64,000 bases of DNA, from positions 2,513,221-2,577,220 of the forward strand of contig NZ_RBIL01000002.1 of the NCBI RefSeq assembly GCF_003633755.1. The letters are read 5' to 3'. Each line of letters starts with the position of its first letter. The first letter of the stretch is position 1. Position numbers and translations under genes: made by a program. The notes under the pieces are model-generated. The model ran no database searches. It saw only the letters and a program-made list of their open reading frames with translations, and was not told the DNA's origin. The DNA is from Solirubrobacter pauli (GTDB taxonomy: Bacteria > Actinomycetota > Thermoleophilia > Solirubrobacterales > Solirubrobacteraceae). Positions 1 to 11,774 of this stretch are shown here, one piece after another.

Positions 1-1
1 G

Positions 2-1093
2 AGCGAGGGCGGCGCGGGCACGAACGCGATCGGCACCGCGCTCGCGCTCGACCACGCGGTGCAGGTGTTCGGCCCCGAGCACTTCTCCGACCCGGTGCAG
101 CGGTGGACCTGCAGCGCGTGCCCGATCCACGACCCGGAGACGGGCGAGGTGATCGGCGTCATCGACCTCACGGGCGAGCTGTCCACCGTGCATCCGCACA
201 GCCTCGCCGTCGCGACCGCCACCGCCCGCGCCGTCGAGGCCAGCCTCCAGCTCGCGCTGCAGGAGCGCGACGCTCGCCTGCACGCACGCTACGGCGCGCG
301 CGTCTCACCCGACCGCAGCGCGCTCGTCACCCGCTCGGGCCGGGCGATCGGGCCGGTGCCGCGCGGCTGGAACGTCCAGGGCCGGCTGGTGATCCCGCCC
401 GGCGGCGGCGAGCTGACGCTGCCGTCCGGCGCGCTCGCGGTGGCCGAGCCCGTCTCCCCCACGCACGAGGCGTTCGTCGTCCACGCGCTGGAGTCCAAGC
501 GCGTGACGAGCATCGCCCGCCCGCTGGTGAAGCTGCGCTTCCTCGGCCGCGACCGCGCCGAGCTGGAGGTCGAGGACCGCACGACGACGTTGCGCCCGCG
601 CCTGGCCGAGATCCTCGCGCTGCTGTGCGCGAGCCCGGACGGGATGAGCGCCGAGCGCCTGTGCGCGGACCTGCACGGCGACGGCGGGAGCGTGTCCAGC
701 GTCCGCGTCGAGGTCAGCCGGCTGCGCAAGCTGCTCGGCCCGTGGATCGACACGGACCGCTACCGGCTCACGTGCGACGTCGAGTCGGACGTGCGCCGCG
801 TCGAGGGCCTGCTCGTCGCCGGGCAGACGCGCGCGGCCGCAGAGGCGTACACCGGGCCGCTGCTGCCCAGCAGCGAGGCACCGGGCATCGTGCGCGAGCG
901 TGAGCGCCTGGACCGCTGGCTCCACCAGGCCGTGATGACGGCCGAGGACGTCGAAGCGCTGTGGGCGTACGTGCAGATCACGCGCGACGACCTCGGGGCG
1001 TGGAAGCGCCTGTTGACGCAGCTCGAGTTCCGTGACCCGCGCCGCCCACTGGCGGCCGCGCGTGTCGGCGAGCTGCGTGCAGCGCTCATGTAA
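2..1093 (+). CDS. GAF-domain transcriptional regulator with C-terminal winged helix (5' end outside window)
   Basis: The reading frame is open from the window edge, so the N-terminus is missing. The first 60 visible residues match the GAF segment of AcoR-type activators (TNAIGTALAL, then FGPEHF, VQRWTCSACPIHDP and GVIDLTG). Instead of the AAA+ and Fis domains of AcoR/NtrC activators, the C-terminal half has an OmpR/SARP-like winged-helix region (LRPRLAEILALL ... VSRLRKLLG ... YRL). It is probably an effector-sensing DNA-binding regulator of the downstream monooxygenase genes, since sigma-54 activators with the same GAF type sit beside prm/mim clusters in other actinobacteria. The effector is unknown. 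Only 32 bp separate it from the next gene. Confidence 0.75.
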   Translation, partial: SEGGAGTNAIGTALALDHAVQVFGPEHFSDPVQRWTCSACPIHDPETGEVIGVIDLTGELSTVHPHSLAVATATARAVEASLQLALQERDARLHARYGARVSPDRSALVTRSGRAIGPVPRGWNVQGRLVIPPGGGELTLPSGALAVAEPVSPTHEAFVVHALESKRVTSIARPLVKLRFLGRDRAELEVEDRTTTLRPRLAEILALLCASPDGMSAERLCADLHGDGGSVSSVRVEVSRLRKLLGPWIDTDRYRLTCDVESDVRRVEGLLVAGQTRAAAEAYTGPLLPSSEAPGIVRERERLDRWLHQAVMTAEDVEALWAYVQITRDDLGAWKRLLTQLEFRDPRRPLAAARVGELRAALM

Positions 1094-1108
1094 CGCGCCG
1101 GTGGTCAA

Positions 1109-1123
1109 CTCCTCGGTGAGGAG
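1109..1123 (+). promoter_or_regulatory. Short inverted repeat covering the iclR-type gene's Shine-Dalgarno site
   Basis: CTCCTC and GAGGAG are separated by three bases, and the right arm is the ribosome binding site of the ATG at 1126. In RNA this would fold into a 6-bp stem that hides the site. It could be a translational control element or chance. Confidence 0.3.
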
Positions 1124-1125
1124 AG

Positions 1126-1950
1126 ATGCAGGCTACCCGAGCACATCGGGGACTCAGCACTGCGCGCGCGGCCCTCCACGTCACGTGGTTGCTGGCCCGT
1201 GCGCCGGACGGGGTCCGCGCAGACGAAGTGGCCGCGACGCTCGGCAAGAGCGTCTCGACGGCCTACAACCTGCTCGCGTCGCTGTGCGACGAGGGTGTGG
1301 CCGAGCGCCACGCGGGTGGCGTCTACAAGCTCTCCCCCGCGTTCCGCGAAACCGTCGCCGAGGAATCCGACCGCCACGACCTGAGCGGCGTCGTCGACGA
1401 CCTCCTCGCCCGGACGCACAAGCGCGCGTACCTCGCGGTGCTGCGCGACAACCAACTTCGCGTGGTCCTCGAGCGCGGGCTGCAGGGCATGCCGAAGCTC
1501 CCGGGCATGAACCCTGAGATCGCCGACAACGCGCACGCCCTCGCGCTGGGCAAGGTCGTGCTCGCGCTCGGACCACGCGATGCCGTCGACCGCTACGCCC
1601 GCACGGGCCTCAAGCGCTTCACGGCGCACACGATCACCGAGCCCGGCGCGTTGCACGAGGAGCTCACGCGCGTCCGGCTGAACGGCGTCGCCACCGAGCG
1701 CGAGGAGTTCGAGCGTGACTTCTGCTGCCTCGCCGCGCCGGTGCTCGACCACGACCGGCGCTTCCTCGGCGCCGTCGGCATCTCGATGTCCCGTCGCGCC
1801 TTCGACCACGAGCGCGAGCAGCTCGAGGAGACGCTGCGCGACGTCGTCGGATTCCAACGATCTGCAGAGATCCGGGCTGATCTTGATCACGGCCCGCACG
1901 CCCACGTAACTGCACTCCAGGGACGACGTTTCCAAAGGAGGCGGCCTTGA
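1126..1950 (+). CDS. IclR-family transcriptional regulator
   Basis: The 274-residue protein has the IclR layout. An N-terminal winged helix-turn-helix lies at about residues 15-70 ([19 protein letters not shown]), followed by an IclR effector domain at about 80-245 with the typical [13 protein letters not shown] and [15 protein letters not shown] stretches. IclR proteins bind small carboxylic or aromatic ligands and usually control adjacent catabolic operons. It is therefore a likely local regulator of the prm genes, together with the GAF regulator upstream. The last residues ([10 protein letters not shown]) are atypical because the 3' end contains the ribosome binding site of prmA, and its stop overlaps the prmA start. 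The ATG at 1126 has GAGGAG just upstream. Confidence 0.85.
   Translation: MQATRAHRGLSTARAALHVTWLLARAPDGVRADEVAATLGKSVSTAYNLLASLCDEGVAERHAGGVYKLSPAFRETVAEESDRHDLSGVVDDLLARTHKRAYLAVLRDNQLRVVLERGLQGMPKLPGMNPEIADNAHALALGKVVLALGPRDAVDRYARTGLKRFTAHTITEPGALHEELTRVRLNGVATEREEFERDFCCLAAPVLDHDRRFLGAVGISMSRRAFDHEREQLEETLRDVVGFQRSAEIRADLDHGPHAHVTALQGRRFQRRRP
1934..1941 (+). promoter_or_regulatory. Strong ribosome binding site deciding the TTG start of prmA
   Basis: AAAGGAGG lies five bases before TTG 1947 and inside the 3' end of the IclR gene. It supports the TTG start, and the resulting N-terminus ([10 protein letters not shown]) resembles known PrmA/MimA proteins. Confidence 0.7.
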
Positions 1951-3593
1951 GCCGAGCCAGCATCACGAAGGCCCATCAGAAGATCCAGGAGCTCTCCTGG
2001 GAGCCGACGTTCGTCGAGCCGGTCGACAAGTACCCGACCGACTACACGTTCGAGAAGGCGCCCAAGAAGGACCCGCTCAAGCAGGTCCTGCGCTCCTACT
2101 TCCCGATGGAGGAGGAGAAGGACAATCGCGTCTTCGGCGCGATGGACGGCGCGATCCGCGGCAACATGTTCCGGCAGGTCCAGGAACGCTGGATGGAGTG
2201 GCAGAAGCTCTTCCTGTCGATCATCCCGTTCCCGGAGATCTCCGCCGCGCGCGCCATGCCGCTGGCCATCAACGCGGTGCCGAACCCGGAGGTCCACAAC
2301 GGGCTCGCCATCCAGATGATCGACGAGGTTCGCCACTCGACGATCCAGATGAACCTCAAGCGGCTGTACATGAACCACTACATCGATCCCGCCGGGTTCG
2401 ATCTGACGGAGAAGGGCTTCGCCAACTGCTACGCCGGCACGATCGGCCGCCAGTTCGGCGAGGGCTTCATCACCGGTGACGCGATCACCGCGGCCAACGT
2501 CTACCTGACCATCGTCGCCGAGACGGCGTTCACGAACGTCCTCTTCGTCGCGATGCCGGGCGAGGCCGCGGCCAACGGCGACTACCTGCTCCCCACCGTG
2601 TTCCACTCGGTGCAGAGCGACGAGTCACGCCACATCTCCAACGGCTACTCGATCATCCTGATGGCGCTCGCCGACGAGCGCAACCGGGCGCTGCTCGAGC
2701 GCGACCTGCGGTACGCGTGGTGGAACAACCACGCCGTCGTGGACGCGGCGATCGGCACGTTCATCGAGTACGGCACCAAGGACCGCCGCAAGGACCGCGA
2801 GTCCTACGCGGAGGCCTGGCGCCGCTGGATCTACGACGACTACTACCGGTCCTACCTGGTCCCGCTCGAGAAGTACGGCCTGACGATCCCGCACGACCTC
2901 GTCGAGGAGTCGTGGAACCGGATCTGGAACAAGGGCTACATCCATGAGGTGGCGCAGTTCTTCGCCACCGGCTGGTTCGCCAACTACTGGCGGATCGACG
3001 GCATGGACGACAAGGACTTCGAGTGGTTCGAGTTCAAGTACCCGGGCTGGTACGACAAGTACGGCCGCTGGTGGGAGAAGTACACCGAGCTCTCGAAGAA
3101 GAACGGCCACAAGCCGATCGCCTTCGAGGCCGAGGCCAACTACCAGTACCCGCACCGCTGCTGGACCTGCATGGTCCCGTGCCTGATCCGTGAGGACACG
3201 GTCATGGACGAGGTCGACGGCCAGGTGCGCACGTACTGCTCGGAGACCTGCCACTGGACCGACAAGGTCGCCTTCCGGCCCGAGTACGAAGGCCGCCCGA
3301 CGCCGTCGATGGGCAAGCTCTCCGGCCAGCGCGAGTGGGAGACGCTCCACCACGGCAAGGACCTCGGGGACATCATGCAGGACCTCGGGTACATCCGCGA
3401 CGACGGCCACACGCTCGTCCCGCAGCCGCACCTGAACCTGGACCCGAAGGAGATGTGGACGCTCGACGAGGTCCGCGGGATCACGCTCAACAGCCCGAAC
3501 GTGCTGCTGAACGAGATGTCGCCGGAGGAGCGCGAGCAGCACATGGCCGAGTACAAGCGCGGGGGCCCGGCCGGCCGGCCGGCGGCCGCCTAG
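1947..3593 (+). CDS. prmA: Propane monooxygenase hydroxylase large (alpha) subunit
   Basis: This 548-residue protein is the catalytic subunit of a soluble di-iron monooxygenase that inserts oxygen into propane or other short alkanes in the cytoplasm. Six iron ligands can be assigned by analogy with methane monooxygenase. These are Glu97 (FPEISAARA), Glu127 and His130 (IDEVRH), Glu192 (VAETAFTN), and Glu226 and His229 (SDESRH). A C-terminal cysteine group (CWTCMVPC, then YCSETCHW) resembles a YHS-type metal site and is typical of PrmA/MimA. Length and sequence closely match the Rhodococcus/Mycobacterium group. The start is TTG, overlapping the IclR stop, with a strong ribosome binding site. 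It is followed 13 bases later by the reductase gene. Confidence 0.95.
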   Translation: MSRASITKAHQKIQELSWEPTFVEPVDKYPTDYTFEKAPKKDPLKQVLRSYFPMEEEKDNRVFGAMDGAIRGNMFRQVQERWMEWQKLFLSIIPFPEISAARAMPLAINAVPNPEVHNGLAIQMIDEVRHSTIQMNLKRLYMNHYIDPAGFDLTEKGFANCYAGTIGRQFGEGFITGDAITAANVYLTIVAETAFTNVLFVAMPGEAAANGDYLLPTVFHSVQSDESRHISNGYSIILMALADERNRALLERDLRYAWWNNHAVVDAAIGTFIEYGTKDRRKDRESYAEAWRRWIYDDYYRSYLVPLEKYGLTIPHDLVEESWNRIWNKGYIHEVAQFFATGWFANYWRIDGMDDKDFEWFEFKYPGWYDKYGRWWEKYTELSKKNGHKPIAFEAEANYQYPHRCWTCMVPCLIREDTVMDEVDGQVRTYCSETCHWTDKVAFRPEYEGRPTPSMGKLSGQREWETLHHGKDLGDIMQDLGYIRDDGHTLVPQPHLNLDPKEMWTLDEVRGITLNSPNVLLNEMSPEEREQHMAEYKRGGPAGRPAAA

Positions 3594-3606
3594 GAGCGCG
3601 GCGAGG

Positions 3607-4611
3607 ATGGGCAACACGCACACCGTTCGCTTCGAGCCCGTGGGCATCGAGATCGAGGTCGACGAGGACGAGACGATCCTCAACGCCGCGTTCAAGCAGG
3701 GCATCATGCTCATGCACGGCTGCAAGGAAGGTCAGTGCTCGGCGTGCAAGTCGTTCATCCTCGACGGTGAGGTCGATCTCGACCGCTACTCGACGTTCGC
3801 GCTGCCCGACTTCGAGGAGGCCGAGGGGTGGACGCTGCTGTGCCGCGCCCACCCCTACTCCGACCTCGAGATCGAGCTGATCAACTACGACGAGGAGATC
3901 ATCCACGGGGGCGTCCCGCCGCGGACGATCTCCACGTCGGTCGAGGCGGTCTCCAAGCTCACCGGGGACATCTACTTCCTCAAGCTCAAGCCGGCCGAGG
4001 ACTTCGAGTTCAAGGCCGGCCAGTACGTGGACATCCAGATCCCGGGCACGGAGCTGCACCGGTCGTTCTCGATGGCCAACACGGGCTCGGACGCGCTCGA
4101 GTTCATGATCAAGCACTACGAGGGGGGCAAGTTCAGCGGCCTGCTCTCCAGCGGCGCGATCAAGCCGGGCGACGAGCTGTCGGTCACCGGCCCCTACGGC
4201 GTCTTCACGCTGCGCCCCAGCTCTCCGCGCCGGCTGCTGTTCATCGGCGGCGGCGCGGGGATGGCCCCGATCCTCTCCCTGCTGCGCGCGTTGAAGGCGG
4301 ACGCCTCCCAGCGGGAGCGCGCGTACTACTACGGAGCCCGCACCGAGGCCGACCTCTTCCACCTGGAGGAGCTCGCCGCGCTCGACTGCGGCTTCGTGCC
4401 CGCCCTCTCGGAGGACAGCAACGGCTGGAAGGGCGAGAGCGGGCTGATCACGGACGTCGTCTCCCGGCTGGAGGGCGACATCACCGAGGTCGACGCCTAC
4501 GTCTGCGGTCCGCCGCCGATGGTCGAGGCGGCGATCGCGCTGCTCGAGGCCAAAGGCGTCCCCGAGGCGCACATCTACTACGACAAGTTCACCACCACCG
4601 CGGACGAGTGA
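3607..4611 (+). CDS. prmB: Propane monooxygenase reductase (2Fe-2S/FAD)
   Basis: This 334-residue NAD(P)H oxidoreductase passes electrons to the PrmA/PrmC hydroxylase. An N-terminal plant-type ferredoxin domain has Cys39, Cys44, Cys47 and Cys79 as 2Fe-2S ligands. The FAD domain has RSFSMAN at 152-158. The NAD-binding domain has GGGAGMAP at 214-221 and CGPPPMVEAA at 300-309. The length is normal for MmoC/PrmB reductases. It lies between the two hydroxylase subunit genes, as in other prm/mim operons. Confidence 0.95.
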   Translation: MGNTHTVRFEPVGIEIEVDEDETILNAAFKQGIMLMHGCKEGQCSACKSFILDGEVDLDRYSTFALPDFEEAEGWTLLCRAHPYSDLEIELINYDEEIIHGGVPPRTISTSVEAVSKLTGDIYFLKLKPAEDFEFKAGQYVDIQIPGTELHRSFSMANTGSDALEFMIKHYEGGKFSGLLSSGAIKPGDELSVTGPYGVFTLRPSSPRRLLFIGGGAGMAPILSLLRALKADASQRERAYYYGARTEADLFHLEELAALDCGFVPALSEDSNGWKGESGLITDVVSRLEGDITEVDAYVCGPPPMVEAAIALLEAKGVPEAHIYYDKFTTTADE

Positions 4612-4620
4612 GGAGACCGG

Positions 4621-5715
4621 ATGGCCACAGAGGTCAAGGAACGCAGTGTTCCCAAGCCCACCTTCACGGACGCCGAGGCGGGCGCCAAGGAGTTCCCGTC
4701 CTGGCAGAGCCGGAGCTACAACTACTTCACGCCCCGCAAGCGCCGGGCGACGGTCTATGAGGACGTCACCATCGACGTCCAGCCGGACCCGGCCCGGCAC
4801 CTGAGCCAGGGCTGGGTCTACGCCTTCGCCGACGGCGTCGGCGGCTACCCGCAGGAGTGGACGGCGCTCAAGTCGTCCAACTGGCACGAGTTCCTCGACC
4901 CCAACGAGGAATGGGAGCAGACGATCTATCGCAACAACGCGAACGTCGTCCGCCAGATCGGCCAGAACATCGAGCACGGCCGGCTCGCGCACGCCTACGC
5001 GGCGTTCGACCCGGCGTGGGTGAAGGTGCTCGAGCGCCACGTGTTCGCGTGGGCGCACGCCGAGCACGGCATCGGCATGCACGTCTACACGCCCGCCCAG
5101 CGCGACGCGCCGACGAACATGATCAACAACGCGATGGCGGTCGGCGCCGTCCACAAGCTGCGCTTCGCGCAGGACCTGATCCTCTACAACCTCGCGCTCT
5201 CGGAGGAGATCGACGGGTTCGACGGGTCGGTCCACAAGGCGACGTGGCAGGAGGATCCGGTCTGGCAGCCCACCCGCGAGTTCGTCGAGAAGCTGACGGG
5301 CACACGCGACTGGGCCGAGCAGTGGTTCGCCACCTCGATCGTCTTCGAGCCGATGATCGGCGAGCTGTTCCGCTCCGGCTTCGTGATGCAGGTCGCGGCG
5401 CTGCACGGCGACTTCGTCACGCCGACGATCATGGGCGCCGGCGAGTCCGACGCCGCCCGCGAGCAGCGCGGCGCGCGCGTCCTGTTCCGGATGCTGACCG
5501 ACGACGCCGAGCACGGCGCGGCCAACCGCGAGGTGCTCAACGGCTGGCTCGCGGAGTGGAACGCGGTCGCGGAGAACGCCGCCCGCACGCTCCAGCCGAT
5601 CTGGTCGCAGATCTCGGAGAAGGTCGTGCGCTTCGAGGACTCCCTCGAGCGCTCGCAGACGCGGCAGCGGGCGCTGCTCGAGGACATCGGACTGGCCCAG
5701 GAGGTCACCGCATGA
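4621..5715 (+). CDS. prmC: Propane monooxygenase hydroxylase small (beta) subunit
   Basis: This 364-residue protein is the non-catalytic ferritin-fold partner of PrmA. Diagnostic stretches are [20 protein letters not shown] near the N-terminus, then [21 protein letters not shown] and the helical [14 protein letters not shown]. These are typical of PrmC/MimC and of beta subunits of toluene/phenol/methane monooxygenases. It starts ten bases after prmB, and its stop overlaps the prmD start by ATGA, so translation is probably coupled. Confidence 0.95.
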   Translation: MATEVKERSVPKPTFTDAEAGAKEFPSWQSRSYNYFTPRKRRATVYEDVTIDVQPDPARHLSQGWVYAFADGVGGYPQEWTALKSSNWHEFLDPNEEWEQTIYRNNANVVRQIGQNIEHGRLAHAYAAFDPAWVKVLERHVFAWAHAEHGIGMHVYTPAQRDAPTNMINNAMAVGAVHKLRFAQDLILYNLALSEEIDGFDGSVHKATWQEDPVWQPTREFVEKLTGTRDWAEQWFATSIVFEPMIGELFRSGFVMQVAALHGDFVTPTIMGAGESDAAREQRGARVLFRMLTDDAEHGAANREVLNGWLAEWNAVAENAARTLQPIWSQISEKVVRFEDSLERSQTRQRALLEDIGLAQEVTA

Positions 5716-6056
5716 CGCAGTTCCAGTCGGACGCGACGCCGTCGAACAAGGCCGGCGTGACGCTGATGAACAACCAGGTCGGCTACGTGGTCGCGAACGT
5801 CATGCGCGACAAGGAGAACGTGGTCATCACCGAGCTGCCGTCGATGATCCGGGTCGACGGCGTCAACAAGATCGACTTCGACTACGAGGAGATCGCCGAA
5901 GCCCTGGGTTGGGACGACTTCGGCAACGACGACTTCGAGGAGATCATGTCGACCCACTACGGGCGTATGGTTGTCCTCGACGATCGCGTGTTGTTGTTCG
6001 CCAACCCGGAGGACGCTGCCGAGTACATCGACTTCGACCTCCAAGTCGTCGAGTAG
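5712..6056 (+). CDS. prmD: Propane monooxygenase coupling (effector) protein
   Basis: This 114-residue MmoB/DmpM-family regulatory protein contains no metal site. In this family it binds the hydroxylase and couples NADH use to hydroxylation. Visible family features are [18 protein letters not shown], followed by the acidic [15 protein letters not shown]. The ATG at 5712 overlaps the prmC stop. A longer upstream extension of the same frame runs antisense-like through prmC codons and is not credible. Confidence 0.93.
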   Translation: MTQFQSDATPSNKAGVTLMNNQVGYVVANVMRDKENVVITELPSMIRVDGVNKIDFDYEEIAEALGWDDFGNDDFEEIMSTHYGRMVVLDDRVLLFANPEDAAEYIDFDLQVVE

Positions 6057-6069
6057 GAGGAGAGCGCGG

Positions 6070-7119
6070 ATGTACGAGAAGAACGGCGAGAAGTACTACA
6101 TCGTCGACAGCCATCTGCACTTCTGGGACGCCTCACCCGCGAACTGGGTGAAGGGTCACGAGGAGTACGCGAAGGGCTGGATCGAATGCTTCCACGCGTA
6201 CCAGGGCCTCGGCCCCGCGGAGACGCATTGGACGCTCGAGCACTTCCAGAAGTACTCGGTCGAGGACTTCGAGAAGGACGTCTTCACCAACGGCTACGTG
6301 GACAAGGCGATCTTCCAGTCCACGTACCTGCGCGAGTGGTACACGAACGGCTTCAACGACATCGAGCAGAACGCCTCGCTGCTGGACCGGTTCCCGGGCA
6401 AGCTGCAGGTCAACGGCCGGTTCGACCCGCGTGACGGCGAGGCGGGCCTGGAGCAGCTCGAGGCCGACCACGCCAAGTACGGCATCAAGGGCCTCAAGCT
6501 CTACACGGCCGAGTGGAACAACGGCTCGCGCGGCTGGAAGCTGACCGACGATGCGGCGCGGCCGTTCTTCGACAAGTGCGTCGAGCTCGGGATCAAGAAC
6601 ATCCACGTCCACAAGGGCCCGACGATCTGGCCGCTGGACAAGGACGCGTTCGACGTCAGCGACGTCGACCACGTGGCCACCGACTACAACGGCGAGCTCA
6701 ACTTCATCGTCGAGCACGTCGGCCTGCCGCGGATCGAGGACTTCTGCTTCATGGCGACGCAGGAGCCCAACGTCTACGCGGGCCTGTCCGTGGTCGTCGG
6801 CGGCCTGATGCACGCCCGCCCGAAGTTCTTCGCCAAGGTCATGGGCGAGCTGCTGTTCTGGGTCGGCGAGGACAAGATGCTGTTCGGCTCCGACTACGCG
6901 ATCTGGGAGCCGAAGTGGCAGATCGAGGGCCTCGTCGACTGGGAGATGCCCGACGACGAGGCGTTCTCGGACTTCCCGCGCCTCGGCGTCGAGGGCAAGA
7001 AGAAGATCCTCGGCCTCAACGCGGCGAAGCTCTACGACATCGAGGTCCCCGAGGAGTGCCGGATCCCGGTGCCGCCCGAGGAGCCCGCCCGCGAGGACAG
7101 CGCCGTCGGAGTGTCCTGA
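6070..7119 (+). CDS. Amidohydrolase-2 family protein of the propane monooxygenase cluster
   Basis: This 349-residue TIM-barrel metal hydrolase has the HxH metal motif at the start (DSHLHFWD, His15 and His17). Later it has IHVHKGPTIWPLD, IVEHVGLPR and a final FGSDYAIW with the catalytic Asp. Homologues sit in the same place in prm/mim clusters of Rhodococcus and Mycobacterium. Their role there is thought to be in maturation or in metabolism of the oxidised product, but the substrate is not established. The ATG at 6070 is preceded by an AGGAGGAG site. Longer frames starting within prmD are not needed. Confidence 0.85.
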   Translation: MYEKNGEKYYIVDSHLHFWDASPANWVKGHEEYAKGWIECFHAYQGLGPAETHWTLEHFQKYSVEDFEKDVFTNGYVDKAIFQSTYLREWYTNGFNDIEQNASLLDRFPGKLQVNGRFDPRDGEAGLEQLEADHAKYGIKGLKLYTAEWNNGSRGWKLTDDAARPFFDKCVELGIKNIHVHKGPTIWPLDKDAFDVSDVDHVATDYNGELNFIVEHVGLPRIEDFCFMATQEPNVYAGLSVVVGGLMHARPKFFAKVMGELLFWVGEDKMLFGSDYAIWEPKWQIEGLVDWEMPDDEAFSDFPRLGVEGKKKILGLNAAKLYDIEVPEECRIPVPPEEPAREDSAVGVS

Positions 7120-7120
7120 G

Positions 7121-7758
7121 TTGAACCTGCAGGCCCGAGTCCTCGAGGCGCTCGGGACGGTCTACGACCCGGAGCTCGACGAGCCGATCACCACGCTCGG
7201 CTTCGTCGGCTCCGTGGCCGTCGCCGGTGGCGACGTCGCCGTCCGCTTGCGGCTCCCGACGCCGCAGTGCGCGCCCAACTTCGCGTTCCTGATGGCGGCG
7301 GACGCGTCCCGCGCGGTGTGGGACGTGGCCGGCGTGACGGCGGTCGACGTCACGTTGGAGGACCACTACACGGGGGCGGAGATCAACGCGACCGTCAACG
7401 CCGGCGGGTCGTTCAGCGACGCGTTCCCCGGGGAGACCCGGGGCGAGCTGGACGCGCTGCGGGCGTTGTTCCAGCGCAAGGCGCTGCTCGCCCGCCAGTC
7501 CCGGCTGCTGTCGGAGGTGCCGCGGCGGCTGGGTGACCTGCAGGGGCCGGAGGCCGAGCGCTGCCGCGAGCTGCGCCGGGCCCTGGGCATCGACGCGTCC
7601 GACGACGCCGCGCCGTTCGTCACGGGCGACGGGGTTCCGGTGGACGCGACGGACGTCCGCTTCCGCCGGATGGCGTCGATGACGGCGCTGTCACTGGAGA
7701 CCAACGGCCACATGTGCCGCGATCTGCTGCGCGTTCGATACGGGGAGGAAGTAGCCGC

Positions 7759-7762
<4 letters not shown>
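7121..7762 (+). CDS. DUF59/MIP18-family iron-sulfur (metal) assembly protein
   Basis: The N-terminal 100 residues of this 213-residue protein form a DUF59 domain (VYDPELDEPITTLGFVG, then PTPQCAPNFAFLM with the conserved cysteine, and VDVTLEDHYTG). About 110 residues of unassigned C-terminal extension follow. DUF59 proteins (SufT, PaaD, MIP18) act in Fe-S or di-iron cofactor delivery. Its place between prmD and the alcohol dehydrogenase suggests metal loading of PrmA or PrmB, which is an inference. The TTG start at 7121 is one base after the amidohydrolase stop, and its stop overlaps the next start by ATGA. Confidence 0.8.
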
Positions 7763-10453
<2,691 letters not shown>

Positions 10454-10474
10454 GGGGTCGGGTAGGGTCGGCGG

Positions 10475-11734
10475 GTGCTGCCCGCCGGCCCTGCGTACTC
10501 GACGTCGCTGCAGACCGCGCGCTGGCTCGCCCGGCCGATCCGCTTCCTGGAGGACAACCGGCGCGCGTTCGGCGACGCGTTCACCGTGATGTTCCGCGGG
10601 TTCCGCTCGCCGCTGGTGATCGTGTCCTCGCCCGCGGTGATCCGCGCGCTGTACGGGGAGCGCGGGCACCGGATGCCCCCGGGGCGGCAGATCACGCTGA
10701 AGCCGCTGGTAGGCGCGCGGTCGTTGCTGCTGCTGGAGGGTCCGGAGCACCTCGAGCGGCGGCGCGTGATGCTGCCGCCGTTCCGCGGCGACCGGATGCG
10801 CGCGTACGAGCCGATCATGCGCGAGGCGTCCGCGCGGGCGTTGGCGGCGTGGCCCGCCGGCCGCCCGTTCGCGGTGCATCCGAGCATGCAGGACATCACG
10901 CTCGACGTGATCCTGCGCGCGGTGTTCGGCGTGGTCGACGACGCCCGTCGCGCACGACTGCACGAGCTGCTCGGGTCCCTGCTGGCGGCGACCACGTCGA
11001 TGTCCCTGCAGGTGCAGGTGCTGTTCGGTCGCACCGCGCCGCTGGAGGCGCTGCAGCTGCGCGCGCGAGAGATCGACGCGCTGCTGCTCGAGGAGATCCG
11101 CGCGCGCCGCGCCCAGCCCGGCGAGGACATCTGCTCGCTGCTCGTCCAGGCCGTGTTCGAGGACGGCAGCGGCATGAGCGACGGCGAGATCCGCGACCAG
11201 CTGATGACGCTCCTGATGGCCGGGCACGAGACCACCGCCACCGGGCTCGCTTGGACCCTGGACCTGCTGGTGCGCCATCCCGACGCGCTCGAGCGGGCGC
11301 GGTCCGGAGACGAGGCGTACCTGCGCGCGGTGGTCAGCGAGTCGCTGCGGCTTCGCCCGGTCGTGCCGCTCGCCGGCCGCCGCCTGGCCGTCCCGCTCGA
11401 AGCCGACGGGCTGTCGCTCCCGGCCGGCACCGACGTCACCCCCGCGATGTGGCTCACGCACACGCGTGCCGCGGACTACCCGGAGCCCTACGCGTTCCGG
11501 CCCGAGCGCTTCCTGCACGACCCGCCGTCCACCTACACGTGGATCCCGTTCGGTGGCGGCGTGCGCCGCTGCATCGGCGCGCCGTTCGCCGAGCTGGAGA
11601 TGCGCGTCGTGCTGCAGGAGGTGCTGGACCGCTTCGACCTGCGCCCGGCGAACCGAACCCCCGAGGGCATCGCCCGCCGCAACGTGACCTTCTCGCCGCG
11701 CCACGGCACCCGCGTCGTCGCCACACGACGATAA
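10475..11734 (+). CDS. Cytochrome P450
   Basis: This 419-residue soluble P450 has the I-helix motif AGHETT at 249-254, ExxR at Glu289-Arg292 (ESLRLRP) and the heme loop FGGGVRRCIG at 359-368 with Cys366 as thiolate ligand. The stretch LLLLEGPEHLERRRVMLPPF is typical of CYP110/CYP138-like bacterial enzymes. The substrate is unknown. The GTG start is 21 bases after groEL, so it may belong to the alkane-oxidation transcription unit and could act on longer alkanes or fatty acids. This is an inference from position only, and no ferredoxin or reductase gene is adjacent. Confidence 0.93.
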   Translation: MLPAGPAYSTSLQTARWLARPIRFLEDNRRAFGDAFTVMFRGFRSPLVIVSSPAVIRALYGERGHRMPPGRQITLKPLVGARSLLLLEGPEHLERRRVMLPPFRGDRMRAYEPIMREASARALAAWPAGRPFAVHPSMQDITLDVILRAVFGVVDDARRARLHELLGSLLAATTSMSLQVQVLFGRTAPLEALQLRAREIDALLLEEIRARRAQPGEDICSLLVQAVFEDGSGMSDGEIRDQLMTLLMAGHETTATGLAWTLDLLVRHPDALERARSGDEAYLRAVVSESLRLRPVVPLAGRRLAVPLEADGLSLPAGTDVTPAMWLTHTRAADYPEPYAFRPERFLHDPPSTYTWIPFGGGVRRCIGAPFAELEMRVVLQEVLDRFDLRPANRTPEGIARRNVTFSPRHGTRVVATRR

Positions 11735-11774
11735 GCAGGAAACAGGTTGTCAGCGCGCGAACCCTCTTCGGGTC

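Noticed and set aside
3487..5514. A 675-codon open frame antisense to prmB and prmC
   Set aside because: Long antisense frames are expected at this GC content. Its composition (Arg, Val, Asp, Gly-rich) has no family features and it opposes certain genes.
11735..11774. Possible riboswitch before the secreted M23 peptidase gene
   Set aside because: Cyclic di-AMP riboswitches often precede such genes in actinobacteria, but only 40 bases separate it from the P450 gene, too short for that structure.
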